Shown here piece after piece: positions 1 to 9,800 of a DNA stretch of 64,000 nt (position 1 is its first letter; every line of letters starts with the position of its first letter). The stretch spans positions 183,090 to 247,089 of the forward strand of contig NZ_CCEJ010000005.1 of assembly GCF_000750955.1 (NCBI RefSeq), in the 5' to 3' direction. This stretch comes from Criblamydia sequanensis CRIB-18 (GTDB lineage Bacteria; Chlamydiota; Chlamydiia; Chlamydiales; Criblamydiaceae). The notes under the pieces are model-generated. The model was not told the DNA's origin and made no database searches. It worked only from the letters and a program-made list of their open reading frames with translations. Position numbers and translations under genes: made by a program.

Positions 1-2
1 AT

Positions 3-794
3 AAATGGTACGAAATTAAGCTTCCTGAGACAGCGCAATTTTTTGTAAGCCGCGATTACATTCAAAAAGTTGGCGATGCTAATTTAATGGCGACTTTGCA
101 AAGAAAGCAAGTGGAAGTCAACTCCCGCCTTGAGAAAGCCTACCTTGATGGCAAAGAAGCTTTAAAAGGGCCTTTTCCGGATATCAGCTACAGCTTAATC
201 TCCAACCAATATGACTCTATCATCCGCGATTTTCCGGAATTTGAAGAGCAAAAGGCTAGAGCGAAAGAACTTTTTGCAGGATTTAAGGACGAATATTTGA
301 AAAAGAAGATAGAATATCTTGAGTCCCACTCTGATTCTATACGACATGCAGAAGACCTGAAAAAAGAAAAAAGCCACCTCGAAGTAAAGCTTAAAGAGCA
401 AGAAAAGAGGCTTCAGGAACTTCAACAAAAAGTCACTTATGACGCTTTCTCTAATAACAGCAGCAGCACCATTCCTTTATGGGTTCCTGTAGAACAAGGG
501 TATTATGCCGCATGGGCTGAAAGAAATGGACACGGGCCTATGTCTTCTTTTTATAGAGAAGAGTTGGATCGCGCCATCGAACTTAAAGGAACGATTGAGC
601 CTTATACCCGTAATGTAAAAAATAAGCCTGGGGATTATCTTCTTGTGAGCTCAAACGGCAGACCCATAGCGTTCCTCTATAGTACGCTTGTGAATTTGCA
701 AGATTATGTAGGGACGGAAGTTTCTATAAAAGCCGCTTCAAGACCGAATTTCGATTTCGCCTTCCCTGCCTATTTTGTGTTGGGAGCTCAATAA
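3..794 (+). CDS. SH3-like domain protein with coiled coil (5' end outside window)
   Basis: The reading frame is open from the first bases, so the true start lies upstream; the first internal ATG is at 87. The residues before that ATG (KWYEIKLPETAQFFVSRDYI, then QKVG) look like the last strands of a bacterial SH3 domain, which is why I treat the gene as truncated by the window edge. A Lys/Glu-rich coiled coil follows (roughly 300-440), then a C-terminal beta-rich segment containing GDYLLVSSNGRPIAFLYS that may be a second SH3-like fold. Bacterial SH3 proteins of this build usually bind peptidoglycan or act at the envelope; no signal peptide can be judged because the N-terminus is missing. The gene ends just before a strong terminator. 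The function is inferred from fold resemblance only. Confidence 0.6.
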   Translation, partial: KWYEIKLPETAQFFVSRDYIQKVGDANLMATLQRKQVEVNSRLEKAYLDGKEALKGPFPDISYSLISNQYDSIIRDFPEFEEQKARAKELFAGFKDEYLKKKIEYLESHSDSIRHAEDLKKEKSHLEVKLKEQEKRLQELQQKVTYDAFSNNSSSTIPLWVPVEQGYYAAWAERNGHGPMSSFYREELDRAIELKGTIEPYTRNVKNKPGDYLLVSSNGRPIAFLYSTLVNLQDYVGTEVSIKAASRPNFDFAFPAYFVLGAQ

Positions 795-801
795 CACTTT
801 T

Positions 802-831
802 AAGAAATTCCCGGCAAACCGGGAATTTCTT
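802..831 (+). terminator. Rho-independent terminator of the SH3-like gene
   Basis: A perfect 13-bp stem (802-814 with 819-831, reading AAGAAATTCCCGG on the left arm) closes a CAAA loop 7 bp after the stop codon and runs into a short T tract. It lies between convergent genes and can serve both strands. Confidence 0.85.
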
Positions 832-840
832 TATGTCTAT

Positions 841-1125
841 CTATTCCAATTCTTTTTTAGAGACCGGCGCATCATCAAGGACAAGCTCTATTCCCCCGAC
901 ATGCGGGGCGATTAGATTATAGATCCAGCAATATATCGCAGTGCAAAGATACGAGAAAATGAGATAAAAGATAGGAATACCGAAAAAGAAGCTCGTATCC
1001 CCCTCCCCGAAGAAAAGACCAAAAAGAGCGATAGGAATGCAAAAAAGGGCTGAGATCACAAAAGCTACAAGGGCAGTTACTTTGCTCGCCGCATGAATTG
1101 GAATTTTCCGAATTTGTTTTCGCAT
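841..1125 (-). CDS. Small two-helix membrane protein, DUF3566-like
   Basis: A 94-residue protein with a short basic N-terminus (MRKQIRKIPIH), two hydrophobic segments at about residues 14-38 and 45-70, and a conserved-looking stretch YNLIAPHVGGIEL before an acidic tail. The pattern of two helices followed by 'YN-hydrophobic-GGIE' recalls the small DUF3566-type membrane proteins, whose role is unknown to me. The start is supported by an AAAGG Shine-Dalgarno about 7 nt upstream. It is convergent with the SH3-like gene and has its own 5' region, so it is probably transcribed alone. The family name is tentative; that it is an inner-membrane protein is reasonably safe. Confidence 0.6.
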   Translation of the reverse strand: MRKQIRKIPIHAASKVTALVAFVISALFCIPIALFGLFFGEGDTSFFFGIPIFYLIFSYLCTAIYCWIYNLIAPHVGGIELVLDDAPVSKKELE

Positions 1126-1276
1126 GTTTGACCTTTATCAAGAAAATAAATAACTTGTTCATACAAAAGGGCGTTTTCCACCCCTAATTTTAATTAACCT
1201 TATTTGGATTTTTAACTCAAGCGTTAGCCATTTCGATTGTTAAAAAAAAGGTTTGTAACGACAAGAAGATTTTTTA

Positions 1277-3202
1277 CTAAAGGTTTAAAAGATCGGGCGT
1301 TAAAGATTCTTTTTCACCTTCCTTAACCGGAGATGCAATCGATTCTATAGGGACGATATTTTGACCTTTTTCTTGGTTTAAAGCCTGATCTTCCTCAACA
1401 AGTTTATTAGCCCTTTGCCAAGCGAGCTGAGTATGGCGATTGGGGTACCTTGGGTCAAAAGGAAAAAGATTTTCCTCGCCCATTTCATAGCCGATGCCGG
1501 AATCTACAAACACCTCGAGGACGCCCGGCATCATTCCGCAAGCGACAAGATGGTGACCTTTGCTGATTAGGTAGTCATTTAATTGCTTTAAAGCAAGACA
1601 CGCGGTTGCATCCATATCCCGGGCATTTTTAAGCTGCAAAATAAGAACGCAAGGGCCCTTGCCTTTATGGGCAAACGCTCTAAGGGTCGTTTGAAAAAGC
1701 TCTGCGGCGCCAAAAAATAACTCCCCTTCCACTTTGATTAAACGGATAGATTTTTGTTCGAGGGCATCTCTTGCGTCAATAGATTGTAAAACGCCTTTTT
1801 CATCCACAGAGAATTCGCTTAACTGCGGCATCGCCGCTTTTTTTAAATAAAGGGTAATTGAAATAATCACACCAATATAAAAAGCCACATCCAGACTAAA
1901 CAAAAGACATGAAATAAAAGTTACCCATAAAACAAAAGCATCCGAACTTGTCGCTTTTAAGCATAACTTTAACTGCTTGATGTCAACAATTTTAAACGCG
2001 GTAACAACAAGTAAAGCCGCTAACGCCGGCAAAGGAATTTCTGAAATGAACTTATCAAAAATAAATACGATGGCCCCTGCCTGCAGTGCCCCGAATAAAG
2101 CTGCAAATCTTGTGACAGCTCCGGCCTCATAATTTAGAACGCTTCTTGAAGGGCTGCCGGACACCGGAAGGGCCGCTAAACTGCAGGAAACAAGATTTCC
2201 CAAAGAAACCCCGAGCACTTCTTGGTTTACAGATAACTTCTGCCCTGAGCTTGCAGCAATAGCTTTTGCAACAGCTGTCGACTCTAAGATACTAAGAAGG
2301 GCAACTGCAAAAGCGAATGGGAGAAGCTCGTTAAGAATTTTAATATGAAAGTAAGGAAATGCCAAAACAGGGCTTGCCGAAAGAATCATGCCGTTATCTC
2401 CGACAAGGGGCACTAAGGCGGCTTCTTCTTCGGTTAAGGGATCTATGATCCCGAAAAAACCCGTAAAAGCCATTTTCTTTTCGCTCCACAAAATAAAGCT
2501 GACAAGGGCAAGCATGAGAGCCCCGGCCGGAAGCCGCTTATCCCATTTCTTTATAAAAATAAGAATAAAAAGACTTAAGCAGCTCGTCGTTATGGCAGGG
2601 ACTTCTGTCTTTCCTAAATTTGCGATGACATCCAATAACTTTTCATAAACCGCATAAGCATGGATGGAAGGCGATATCCCTAAAAAAACATAAAGCTGGG
2701 TTACAACAATGGCCACGGCCACACCAAGAAGATACCCGACAATAACAGAGTGGCTTACAAAATGCGTAAGCCGGCCGAGCTTGCAAAAAGCAAAAGTTGC
2801 TTGAATAAACGCTACAAGAAGGGTTAATTGGGTGAGGATATTTAAGGCCATTATCTCCTTATCAATCCCTGTAAGTTCTCTATAATGGGTATAAAGGACT
2901 GCAGATAAACCTGACTGAATAAGCATAGCGATGGCGTTGCTTGGGCCAACGACTAAATGTCTTGAAGAGCCGAAAAGGGAGGCAATAAAAGCTGAAAAAA
3001 TCGCTGCGAAAAGACCTGATGAAAGCGGCAAACCGGTCACAAAAGCAAAAGCCATTGTCTGCGGAACCGTTAGAAAAGCTACAGTTAAGCCTGCTTGAAA
3101 ATCTTTCTTTAGCGTCTTTAAACTCAAACTTGTCAGATCTTCTCTTAACCCGCTAAAAGCTAAATCATCAAAGTAATGATCGAAATAATGATTGATATGC
3201 AT
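1277..3202 (-). CDS. SulP family anion transporter with STAS domain
   Basis: A 641-residue SulP/SLC26-type permease. The N-terminal two thirds hold the expected 10-14 membrane segments, including the family-typical stretch GLTVAFLTVPQTMAFAFVTG near residue 40 and the NQEVLG and SGSPSRSVLN region after residue 320. A cytoplasmic STAS domain follows at about 455-570 (IRLIKVEGELFFGAAE, LKNARDMDATA). Family members move sulfate, bicarbonate or other anions by proton or sodium symport or by exchange; the substrate cannot be read from sequence. I chose the ATG at 3202 over the TTG at 3208 because AAGG sits 6 nt upstream of it. A 70-residue charged tail follows the STAS domain. The gene stands alone, divergent from der. 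Confidence 0.88.
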   Translation of the reverse strand: MHINHYFDHYFDDLAFSGLREDLTSLSLKTLKKDFQAGLTVAFLTVPQTMAFAFVTGLPLSSGLFAAIFSAFIASLFGSSRHLVVGPSNAIAMLIQSGLSAVLYTHYRELTGIDKEIMALNILTQLTLLVAFIQATFAFCKLGRLTHFVSHSVIVGYLLGVAVAIVVTQLYVFLGISPSIHAYAVYEKLLDVIANLGKTEVPAITTSCLSLFILIFIKKWDKRLPAGALMLALVSFILWSEKKMAFTGFFGIIDPLTEEEAALVPLVGDNGMILSASPVLAFPYFHIKILNELLPFAFAVALLSILESTAVAKAIAASSGQKLSVNQEVLGVSLGNLVSCSLAALPVSGSPSRSVLNYEAGAVTRFAALFGALQAGAIVFIFDKFISEIPLPALAALLVVTAFKIVDIKQLKLCLKATSSDAFVLWVTFISCLLFSLDVAFYIGVIISITLYLKKAAMPQLSEFSVDEKGVLQSIDARDALEQKSIRLIKVEGELFFGAAELFQTTLRAFAHKGKGPCVLILQLKNARDMDATACLALKQLNDYLISKGHHLVACGMMPGVLEVFVDSGIGYEMGEENLFPFDPRYPNRHTQLAWQRANKLVEEDQALNQEKGQNIVPIESIASPVKEGEKESLTPDLLNL

Positions 3203-3522
3203 AGTCAACCTTGCTCTCGATAGAACAAATATTCTCGGTATGTGTAGGATTTTTATGAGACTTCTTTCGAAAGAAATCTATTGTAACATTAAGGCAGAAT
3301 AGATTTTAAAGCTTACCACAATACAGAAATATAAATCTATCTTTTGAGGGGCCTTTCTCAAACTATCCCTTGTTGCATTCGCTACCGCTACTTAAGTTTT
3401 AATAACAAATATAAAAATTGTTTTAAAATTATTCCTTTTTGTTTTTTAAAATTAATCTCCTTCAAAAAGACGTTATTTGGTACTATTCTTAGGTATCATT
3501 TAGTTTAAATTTAAAGCCATCC
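3203..3522. other. Intergenic region between divergent sulP and der
   Basis: About 320 bp of AT-rich DNA that must hold both divergent promoters. I could not settle on a -35/-10 pair for either gene. The only clear structure is a 22-bp palindrome at 3258-3279 related to the ends of the MITE-like elements at 36 and 59 kb. No RNA gene or small ORF is apparent. Confidence 0.6.
3258..3279. repeat. Solo palindrome matching the MITE end sequence
   Basis: AGACTTCTTTCGAAAGAAATCT is self-complementary except for one mismatched pair. Its left half equals the first 12 bases (AGACTTCTTTCG) of the terminal inverted repeat of the element at 36249-36411. It looks like two element ends brought together, as after loss of the element's interior, although chance or a regulator site is also possible. 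Confidence 0.5.
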
Positions 3523-4974
3523 ATGACCTCATATTTAAAACTTGCCCTAGTCGGCAGACCGAACGTTGGAAAATCCGCCCTTTTTAATGCTATCGCTAAA
3601 AAACGAGTCGCTATTGTTGATGAAGCAGAAGGGGTGACAAGAGATCGTATCTATACTCTTTGCGATTTTTTCGGAAAATCCTTTATCGCCGTCGATACGG
3701 GAGGAATTGATCCTAGATCAAAAGCCCCCTTTAATGAAGAGGTCAAAAAGCAAGCGGAACTTGCTATTGAAGAAGCAGACACTTTGATTCTTGTAGTCGA
3801 TGGGAAAGCCGGGGTTACCCTACTTGATGAGGAGCTTGCCAGGCTGCTTCTTAAAAAACAAAAAAAAGTAGTCTTAGCCGTCAACAAAATTGATGATATC
3901 TCGAAGAGCCATCTTATTCACCAATTCCATTCTTTGGGTTTAACTAAGATCATCCCCGTCTCGGCCACACAAAACTGGAATATTGCAGAGCTTCTTGAAG
4001 CCGCGCTTTCCGGGCTTGATGAGAAAAAAGGAGAGGAAAATAATTATCCCAAAGTCGCTGTCGTAGGAAGGCCGAACGTTGGAAAATCCTCCCTTGTTAA
4101 CTACTTGCTTCAAGATGACCGCTGCATTGTAAGTCCGATTCCCGGAACTACAAGAGACAGCATCGATGTTACTCTAATTCATAACGAAAAACCTTATATC
4201 TTTATCGACACCGCTGGTATTCGAAGAAAAAAAGCAGAACATGATGTCGTTGATAAATTTGCGGCCATTAGAACTCAAGAAGCCATTGAACGCTCCGATA
4301 TTTGCATCTTAATGATTGACGCCGTTGAAGGGATTACCCTTCATGATAAAAAAATTTCCAAATCTATAGAGGATGCCGGCAAAGGCTGTATTCTTTTAAT
4401 TAATAAATGGGACTTAATTAAAGGCTTTAGAATGGAACATTGCCTTCAAGGCATTGAAGAGGAAGTCCCCTTCTTAAAACATTGCCCCAAGGTTTTCACT
4501 TCTGCAAAAACCGGAAGAAATGTGGATGAAATTTTCCCTCTTATCGATCTTATTGTGGAAGAGGGCAAAAAAAGGATCACAACCCACCAACTCAATGCTT
4601 TCCTTGTTCGAGCCATGCAGCTTAACCACCCTCCTATGATCCAAGGAAAAAGGCTTCGCATTTACTATATGACCCAAGTCGATGTCAATCCGCCTAAGTT
4701 CATCTTGTTTGTAAATTATGCCTCCCTTCTCTCGGATACTTATAGAAAGTATCTTTATAATCAGTTTAGAAAGTCTTTTGCGTTTACAGGCCTTCCAATC
4801 CGTATCCATACTAAGGATAAGGCTAAAGAGAGCCGAAAGAAAAAAGCTGAAAATCGATTAACCCCTTTACCGGAAAGCGTCTATCAAAGAGAAAAGATGG
4901 CAGAGACGCTCGATGAACAGGAAGACAGGCTTGAACAACTTCAAGCTTTCGAAGATGAAGATGGCCTTGATTAG
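3523..4974 (+). CDS. der: Ribosome biogenesis GTPase Der (EngA)
   Basis: A 483-residue protein with the double GTPase layout unique to Der. The first G domain has GRPNVGKSALFN (about 9-20), DTGG and NKID; the second has GRPNVGKSSLVN (about 185-196), DTAGIRRK and NKWD; a KH-like domain (about 355-440) and a charged Lys/Glu tail follow. Der acts in the cytoplasm in maturation of the large ribosomal subunit and is generally essential. Length and motif spacing are normal for the family. It has its own upstream region, divergent from the SulP gene, and is followed by a long gene-poor AT-rich region with terminator-like hairpins, so it is likely monocistronic. Confidence 0.97.
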   Translation: MTSYLKLALVGRPNVGKSALFNAIAKKRVAIVDEAEGVTRDRIYTLCDFFGKSFIAVDTGGIDPRSKAPFNEEVKKQAELAIEEADTLILVVDGKAGVTLLDEELARLLLKKQKKVVLAVNKIDDISKSHLIHQFHSLGLTKIIPVSATQNWNIAELLEAALSGLDEKKGEENNYPKVAVVGRPNVGKSSLVNYLLQDDRCIVSPIPGTTRDSIDVTLIHNEKPYIFIDTAGIRRKKAEHDVVDKFAAIRTQEAIERSDICILMIDAVEGITLHDKKISKSIEDAGKGCILLINKWDLIKGFRMEHCLQGIEEEVPFLKHCPKVFTSAKTGRNVDEIFPLIDLIVEEGKKRITTHQLNAFLVRAMQLNHPPMIQGKRLRIYYMTQVDVNPPKFILFVNYASLLSDTYRKYLYNQFRKSFAFTGLPIRIHTKDKAKESRKKKAENRLTPLPESVYQREKMAETLDEQEDRLEQLQAFEDEDGLD

Positions 4975-5281
4975 CCATTAACCACAAAATAGGTTAATCA
5001 GTTTAATCTGCAAACCCATGACTGTCAAGGCCAGGGCCTGACCTTAGATTTCATATTTTTTTATAAATAAAGCTCGACGGAAAGTTGTTTGTAATTACAA
5101 TCTTTCATTTTTTATATATTTTTTTTGAATTTACTTATCTTCTAATAAGAATTTTTTAAATTCTTATTTTTATAAACAAAAAAGATATTAGTGTGAATTT
5201 TTCAGAAATTTAAATTAAAATTTATTGATTTCTTTAACGGTTCCTCTTTTTAGAAAATATCAAAGAACTACCAACCCAATC
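4975..5281. other. AT-rich gene-free region downstream of der
   Basis: The stretch begins with a GC-rich hairpin near 5022-5040 (AAGGCCAGGGCCTGA) and then a T-rich run, plausibly the der terminator, followed by a second hairpin at 5144-5168. The remainder is AT-rich with no ORF, RNA or repeat that I can support. Confidence 0.55.
5144..5172. terminator. Perfect 11-bp hairpin with T run
   Basis: AATAAGAATTT (5144-5154) pairs perfectly with 5158-5168 over a TTT loop and is followed by more T residues. The stem is AT-rich and therefore weak, so it is a terminator-like structure rather than a certain terminator. Confidence 0.45.
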
Positions 5282-5518
5282 TTAAACCTTAAGATAAAGC
5301 AAGCTTGCATAAAGAACGGCAGAAGAAGCAAAGGATGCTGTTTTCAGGATCCTGACCTTATTAAAGCGCGGGGGTTGGTAATGAACTAAAAAGATTGATA
5401 CCCCGATTGAAAAAATAATTATTATTTTGTTTGCAAAACGGGTTAAAAATTTTCTTAAAACGAGACTTGTGGCAGTATGCGATAATAAAAAAGGATCGTT
5501 TATAAGACTATGCCGCAT
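5282..5518 (-). CDS. Possible small membrane protein, doubtful
   Basis: A 78-residue frame from the ATG at 5518 with two hydrophobic stretches (around KIIIIFSIGVSIFLV and the C-terminal ASSAVLYASLLYL). Its 5' end overlaps the start of the divergent MATE gene by 9 bp, which would force the two promoters inside each other, and no Shine-Dalgarno is visible. Much of the hydrophobic stretch comes from an AT-rich run. I list it because the otherwise gene-free region is long and the two-helix pattern is coherent, but a chance frame is at least as likely. Confidence 0.25.
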   Translation of the reverse strand: MRHSLINDPFLLSHTATSLVLRKFLTRFANKIIIIFSIGVSIFLVHYQPPRFNKVRILKTASFASSAVLYASLLYLKV

Positions 5519-6898
5519 AGTTATCAATTAACCCGCTATCCCTTGGGCAGCCTGCGTGAAATTTGGGCCCTTTCCTGGCCCCTGATATTAAGCCTATTTT
5601 CTGCAAGCTTAATGCATTTTTCCGATAGGATTCTATTATCCCATTATTCTATTGATACTTTAAATGCCGCAACTACCTCTGGGACTGCTGCCTATAGCCT
5701 TCTTATACTTCCCCTGTCCTTGGCTGGCATCTCTCAAGTATTTGTAGGAAGATTCCATGGCAAAAATAAGTTGAGAGAGTGCGGCAAACCCGTCTGGCAA
5801 ATGATTTTCTTTTCTCTAATGACAATCCCGATCTTTGTACTTTTGGGGAGCATCTTTCCTGAAGTGTATTTCAAAGACTCTAGGATTAAGTCAGAAGAAA
5901 CACTTTACTTTAGCTGGCTTCTTTTTTTCTCGCCGATTTTCTGTTTGAATGCCGCGCTATGCGGATTTTTCACAGGAACCGGAAAGGTAAAAATTGTAAC
6001 TATCTGCATTGTCCTTGCCAATGCCTTAAACATCTTTCTCGATTTAATTTTAATCTACGGCAAATTTTATTTTCCGGAACTTGGAATTAAAGGCGCTGTT
6101 TTAGCAACAGGAATTGCGGAATCTTTAGCCACTTTTCTTCTCTTCGCTATTTTTTTATCCAACAAAAATAGAAGGCTTTATCATACTTTAAAACCCTCTT
6201 GGGATTTCAGGTTATTTAAAGAATCATTCAAAGTCGGGTTGCCGGCAGGTCTTGGCGTAGCTATTGAAGTGAATGCTCATTTCCTTTTTATGAAAATGAT
6301 TAGTTATACAGGCGAAATAGAACTATCCATCGCCTCCTTGCTTCAAAGCCTATATTTTTTAGTGATGTTTCTGCCGGAAGGCCTTTCAAAAGCTGTGACT
6401 GCTATATCTTCCAATCTAATCGGAGGACAAGAAAGTAAGCCCATTTTTAAAATGCTTAAGTCTGCTTTTATATTACATACAATCTTTTTTACTTTTCTTG
6501 CTTCCTTCCTCTTTTTCTTTTTTTCAAGCGTGTTGGAAACCTTTTTTATTGCAGATCTTGCCTTTATGAAAAACCCTCAATTTATTGAGAAAGCAAGCAG
6601 CTCATTTCTCTATTTTCTTCTTTTCTTTTTGGTGAATGGCTTTAGTAAAATTTTAACAGGACATCTAACCGCCGCAAAAGACACCCGCTTTATTTTAAAA
6701 GTGGAAAGTTTACTCATTTTAGTTGCCTACCTTTTACCCCTATACTATGCCCTTATGGTTTCCGATGGGGGCGTGAAAGAAGCTTGGGCTATTTTTTTCT
6801 TCCATAGCTTTTTTAGTTTTCTTATTTTTGGAAGACGATACCTATCCTCGAAATGGGCCATTGGCGAAAAGGATGCCATAAAAGCAGAAGAGGCCTAA
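5510..6898 (+). CDS. MATE family efflux transporter
   Basis: A 462-residue integral membrane protein with about 12 hydrophobic segments in two similar halves, the arrangement of NorM/DinF-type MATE exporters. Family-like features are the opening LREIWALSWPLILSLFSASL, the following SDRILLSHYSIDTLNAAT, and GLPAGLGVAIEVNAHFLF opening the second half. MATE proteins use sodium or proton gradients to export cationic drugs and metabolites from the inner membrane; the substrate here is unknown. The best AGGA lies about 15 nt upstream of the start, further than ideal. The 3' end overlaps the convergent helicase gene by 4 bp (6895-6898). Confidence 0.88.
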   Translation: MPHSYQLTRYPLGSLREIWALSWPLILSLFSASLMHFSDRILLSHYSIDTLNAATTSGTAAYSLLILPLSLAGISQVFVGRFHGKNKLRECGKPVWQMIFFSLMTIPIFVLLGSIFPEVYFKDSRIKSEETLYFSWLLFFSPIFCLNAALCGFFTGTGKVKIVTICIVLANALNIFLDLILIYGKFYFPELGIKGAVLATGIAESLATFLLFAIFLSNKNRRLYHTLKPSWDFRLFKESFKVGLPAGLGVAIEVNAHFLFMKMISYTGEIELSIASLLQSLYFLVMFLPEGLSKAVTAISSNLIGGQESKPIFKMLKSAFILHTIFFTFLASFLFFFFSSVLETFFIADLAFMKNPQFIEKASSSFLYFLLFFLVNGFSKILTGHLTAAKDTRFILKVESLLILVAYLLPLYYALMVSDGGVKEAWAIFFFHSFFSFLIFGRRYLSSKWAIGEKDAIKAEEA

Positions 6899-9800
6899 GG
6901 GTCGATAGAAGCGAACTCAAGGAGAGCTTTAAGATCGGATCGGTCGAATTCTTTCATAAACCTGAAGTCTTCTTGAATGATGACTTCGCTAAGAAGTGCC
7001 GCTTTTTTCTTTATGATCGCATCGATCCTTTCTTCGAAGGTGTTTTTAGTAACAAGCTTAAAAACTTGAACCCCCCTTGTTTGACCATAACGATGCACCC
7101 TGTCTGTCGCTTGATTTTCTTTAGCAGCGTTCCACCATCTGTCATAGTGAATTACAATGGAACCGGCTGTTAGATCAATTCCAAGCCCTCCTGCAAGAAG
7201 CGAAGCTAAGAAAACTTTGCACTCAGGATCCTTATTAAATCGGCTGACTTCTCTTCCTCTTTGTAAAGTCGCGCCTCGAAGAGAAGCAAACCCAATGCCT
7301 TTTTCCTGCAAATAAAGCTCCATAATATCAAGCATGGCTAGGTACTGCGAAAAGACGACCACTTTCTGACCGCTTTCTAAAGCCTCGGATAAAAGCTCAA
7401 TAAACAGATTCCATTTACCCGATTCAAATTCATTGTAAAGAAACGGCTTCTTTAGAAAAACAGCCGGGTGGTCGCAAATTTGCTTAAGATGAGTCAAAAG
7501 GGCAAAAATATGAACCAAAGGAACAGGCTTTGAGTAATTATCGATTTCATGGAGAATTTTCTCTCTTGATTTACTTAAAACTTCGTTATATAAGACAAGC
7601 TGCTTGTCTGTTAAATCACAATGGGATACTTCTTCTGTTTTCTCAGGCAGATCCTCTAAAACTTCTTTCTTGATTCTTCTTAAAACAAACGGATGGATAA
7701 GGCGTCTTAAGGTTTTTTTTCGATTGTCATCATTCTCTTTCTCGATGGCTTTCTGGAAATATTCCTTATACTCTTTTTCAGGCGGCATATAGCCTGGGAG
7801 CACAATTTCAAAAAGCGCCCTTAGCTCAGATAGATTATTTTCAATAGGAGTGCCGGTTAACCCAACCCGCATAAACGCATTAATAGAAATGAGAGCTTGG
7901 TGGACCCGTGAAATCGAATTTTTGGCAATTTGAATCTCATCGCAAATTAAAAGATCGAAGGCTATCTTGGAAATTTCCTTAGCATCGCTCCTTAATATCC
8001 CGTAGGTTGTTAAAAAAATGTCATGGCCTTCAAAATCTTTTAAAGCCCTTTTCTGGCCATGATAGGAAAAGACTTTTATTAACGGCATGAATTCATTTAA
8101 TTTTTCACGCCAGTGATACATTACAGAAGTTGGGCATACAATTAGAATTTTGGGCTTTGGCTTCGAATTTTCATTATTTAAACTAAAAATAGCTGAAATC
8201 AAGCCCATCGATTGGTGCGTTTTTCCAAGGCCCATATCATCGCAAAGAAGCCCTGAGAGTCCATGGAGATAAAGAAAGAAAAGCCAAAAGACACCTGTTT
8301 CCTGATAAGGTCTAAGCTGGCTTTTCAGCTCTGACAGGTTGGGCATAAGATGAGGCCTGAAGCTTCTTAACTCATCTAAAATTTCTTGCGATTTTTTTAA
8401 ATCTTTAGGATCGACTTTAAGCTCTAAATCAAGAAATGCATCCACTTTATAGAAGTCGAGAGGAGATAGTAAAATTCGATTCTTTTTAGGATCGATTTGC
8501 TTTTTCTTAAGTGATTTAAGCCACCTGTAATTGATTTCCTTTAAATTAATTAAACCGGCATTTGAAAAAATAAAGTCCTTTTTTTGAAAAAGAGCTTCTA
8601 GAATTTCTCTTAAGGCAACTTCTCCATATTCGGTTTGATAATAGATTGAAAGACCGTATTGACTGCCCTCTTTAGTGATTTGTTTTATGAAAGCTTTAAT
8701 GAGACTTGGTTTTTTTATTCTATCATCGTAATAGGGAATGACTCTTTTTAATCCCGCCAGTTCGTTTTGAAGAAAAGAGAGCACCTTTTCTTTTGGGATT
8801 TTGAGGTCTTGCTTATAGCTTTCCGGAAGCCGTAGGTGGGGTGGAAGTTCATAAAACCCTTTGTCCCTAACATAGACTACATCATCATACAGAATCACCT
8901 GTTGCCAGGTGAGATCTTTTGCAAGTTCAAAATGGGGTTTTAGCTCAAGGGTCTCCGGGGTTTCAATTTTTAATTCCATCCACGATTTAATTATGGGCGG
9001 AAATTGTGTGAAGAAATGGGGTATCAACTTTAATTCTTCCCGTCTTTCTTTAATAAATAAAGGCACTTGCTCTTTTGCTAAGGAAAGACCCGGCCTAATA
9101 GAAAGAGGCGCTGTCTGCGGTTTTTTCTGATAAAACCCTTGACCTTCAATGTAAAGGTAATTGCCAAATTCTTTTGTTTTCAAAGTCCCGGCATGAAAAT
9201 GAAGTTTTGCTCCGAAAGTAAGCCTGCCGCTTTTATCCACAGAATATGCCAGCATCTCCTCAAGTGAGCTCACAAAAATATGAAAACCCGGCATCTCATT
9301 CAAGAAGGATTTATATTTTGTGATAAAAGCGCTTATTTCCTCTTCAGGGACCTTTTTAGGAAGCTTTTCTAAACTTTTTTTATCCAGCTTAAAAAAGCCT
9401 TTTGTTTGAATAAAAGCCCAATCCCCAAATAATTGTGAAAAAGGAAGCAATAAATCTTTCATTTCAAAAAGATAAGGCTCTAAATCTAAGTTCCACTTAT
9501 CATCAAATTTAAGATCATATTTTAGATGAACAGGCTTCTTATCTAGGGGAAAACCGCCAAATTCCTTACCCAGTTTAAAAAGATATTCATCTAGAAATTG
9601 ACCGATAGATTCTCCATGAATTCTCTTGTCTTTGTTTTCAGACTTAAAAGACCTTGGGAAAAAACCAACATTTGGGATGTAGGCAAAATCGCCTATAACA
9701 AAGGATTCATTTTTGCCGATTTTATTTTCTTCTTTTGCCTTATAGGGCAAATGAAGAACCCCTTCTTTTTCGTCATACCACGCATGGATAAGACGCTCCT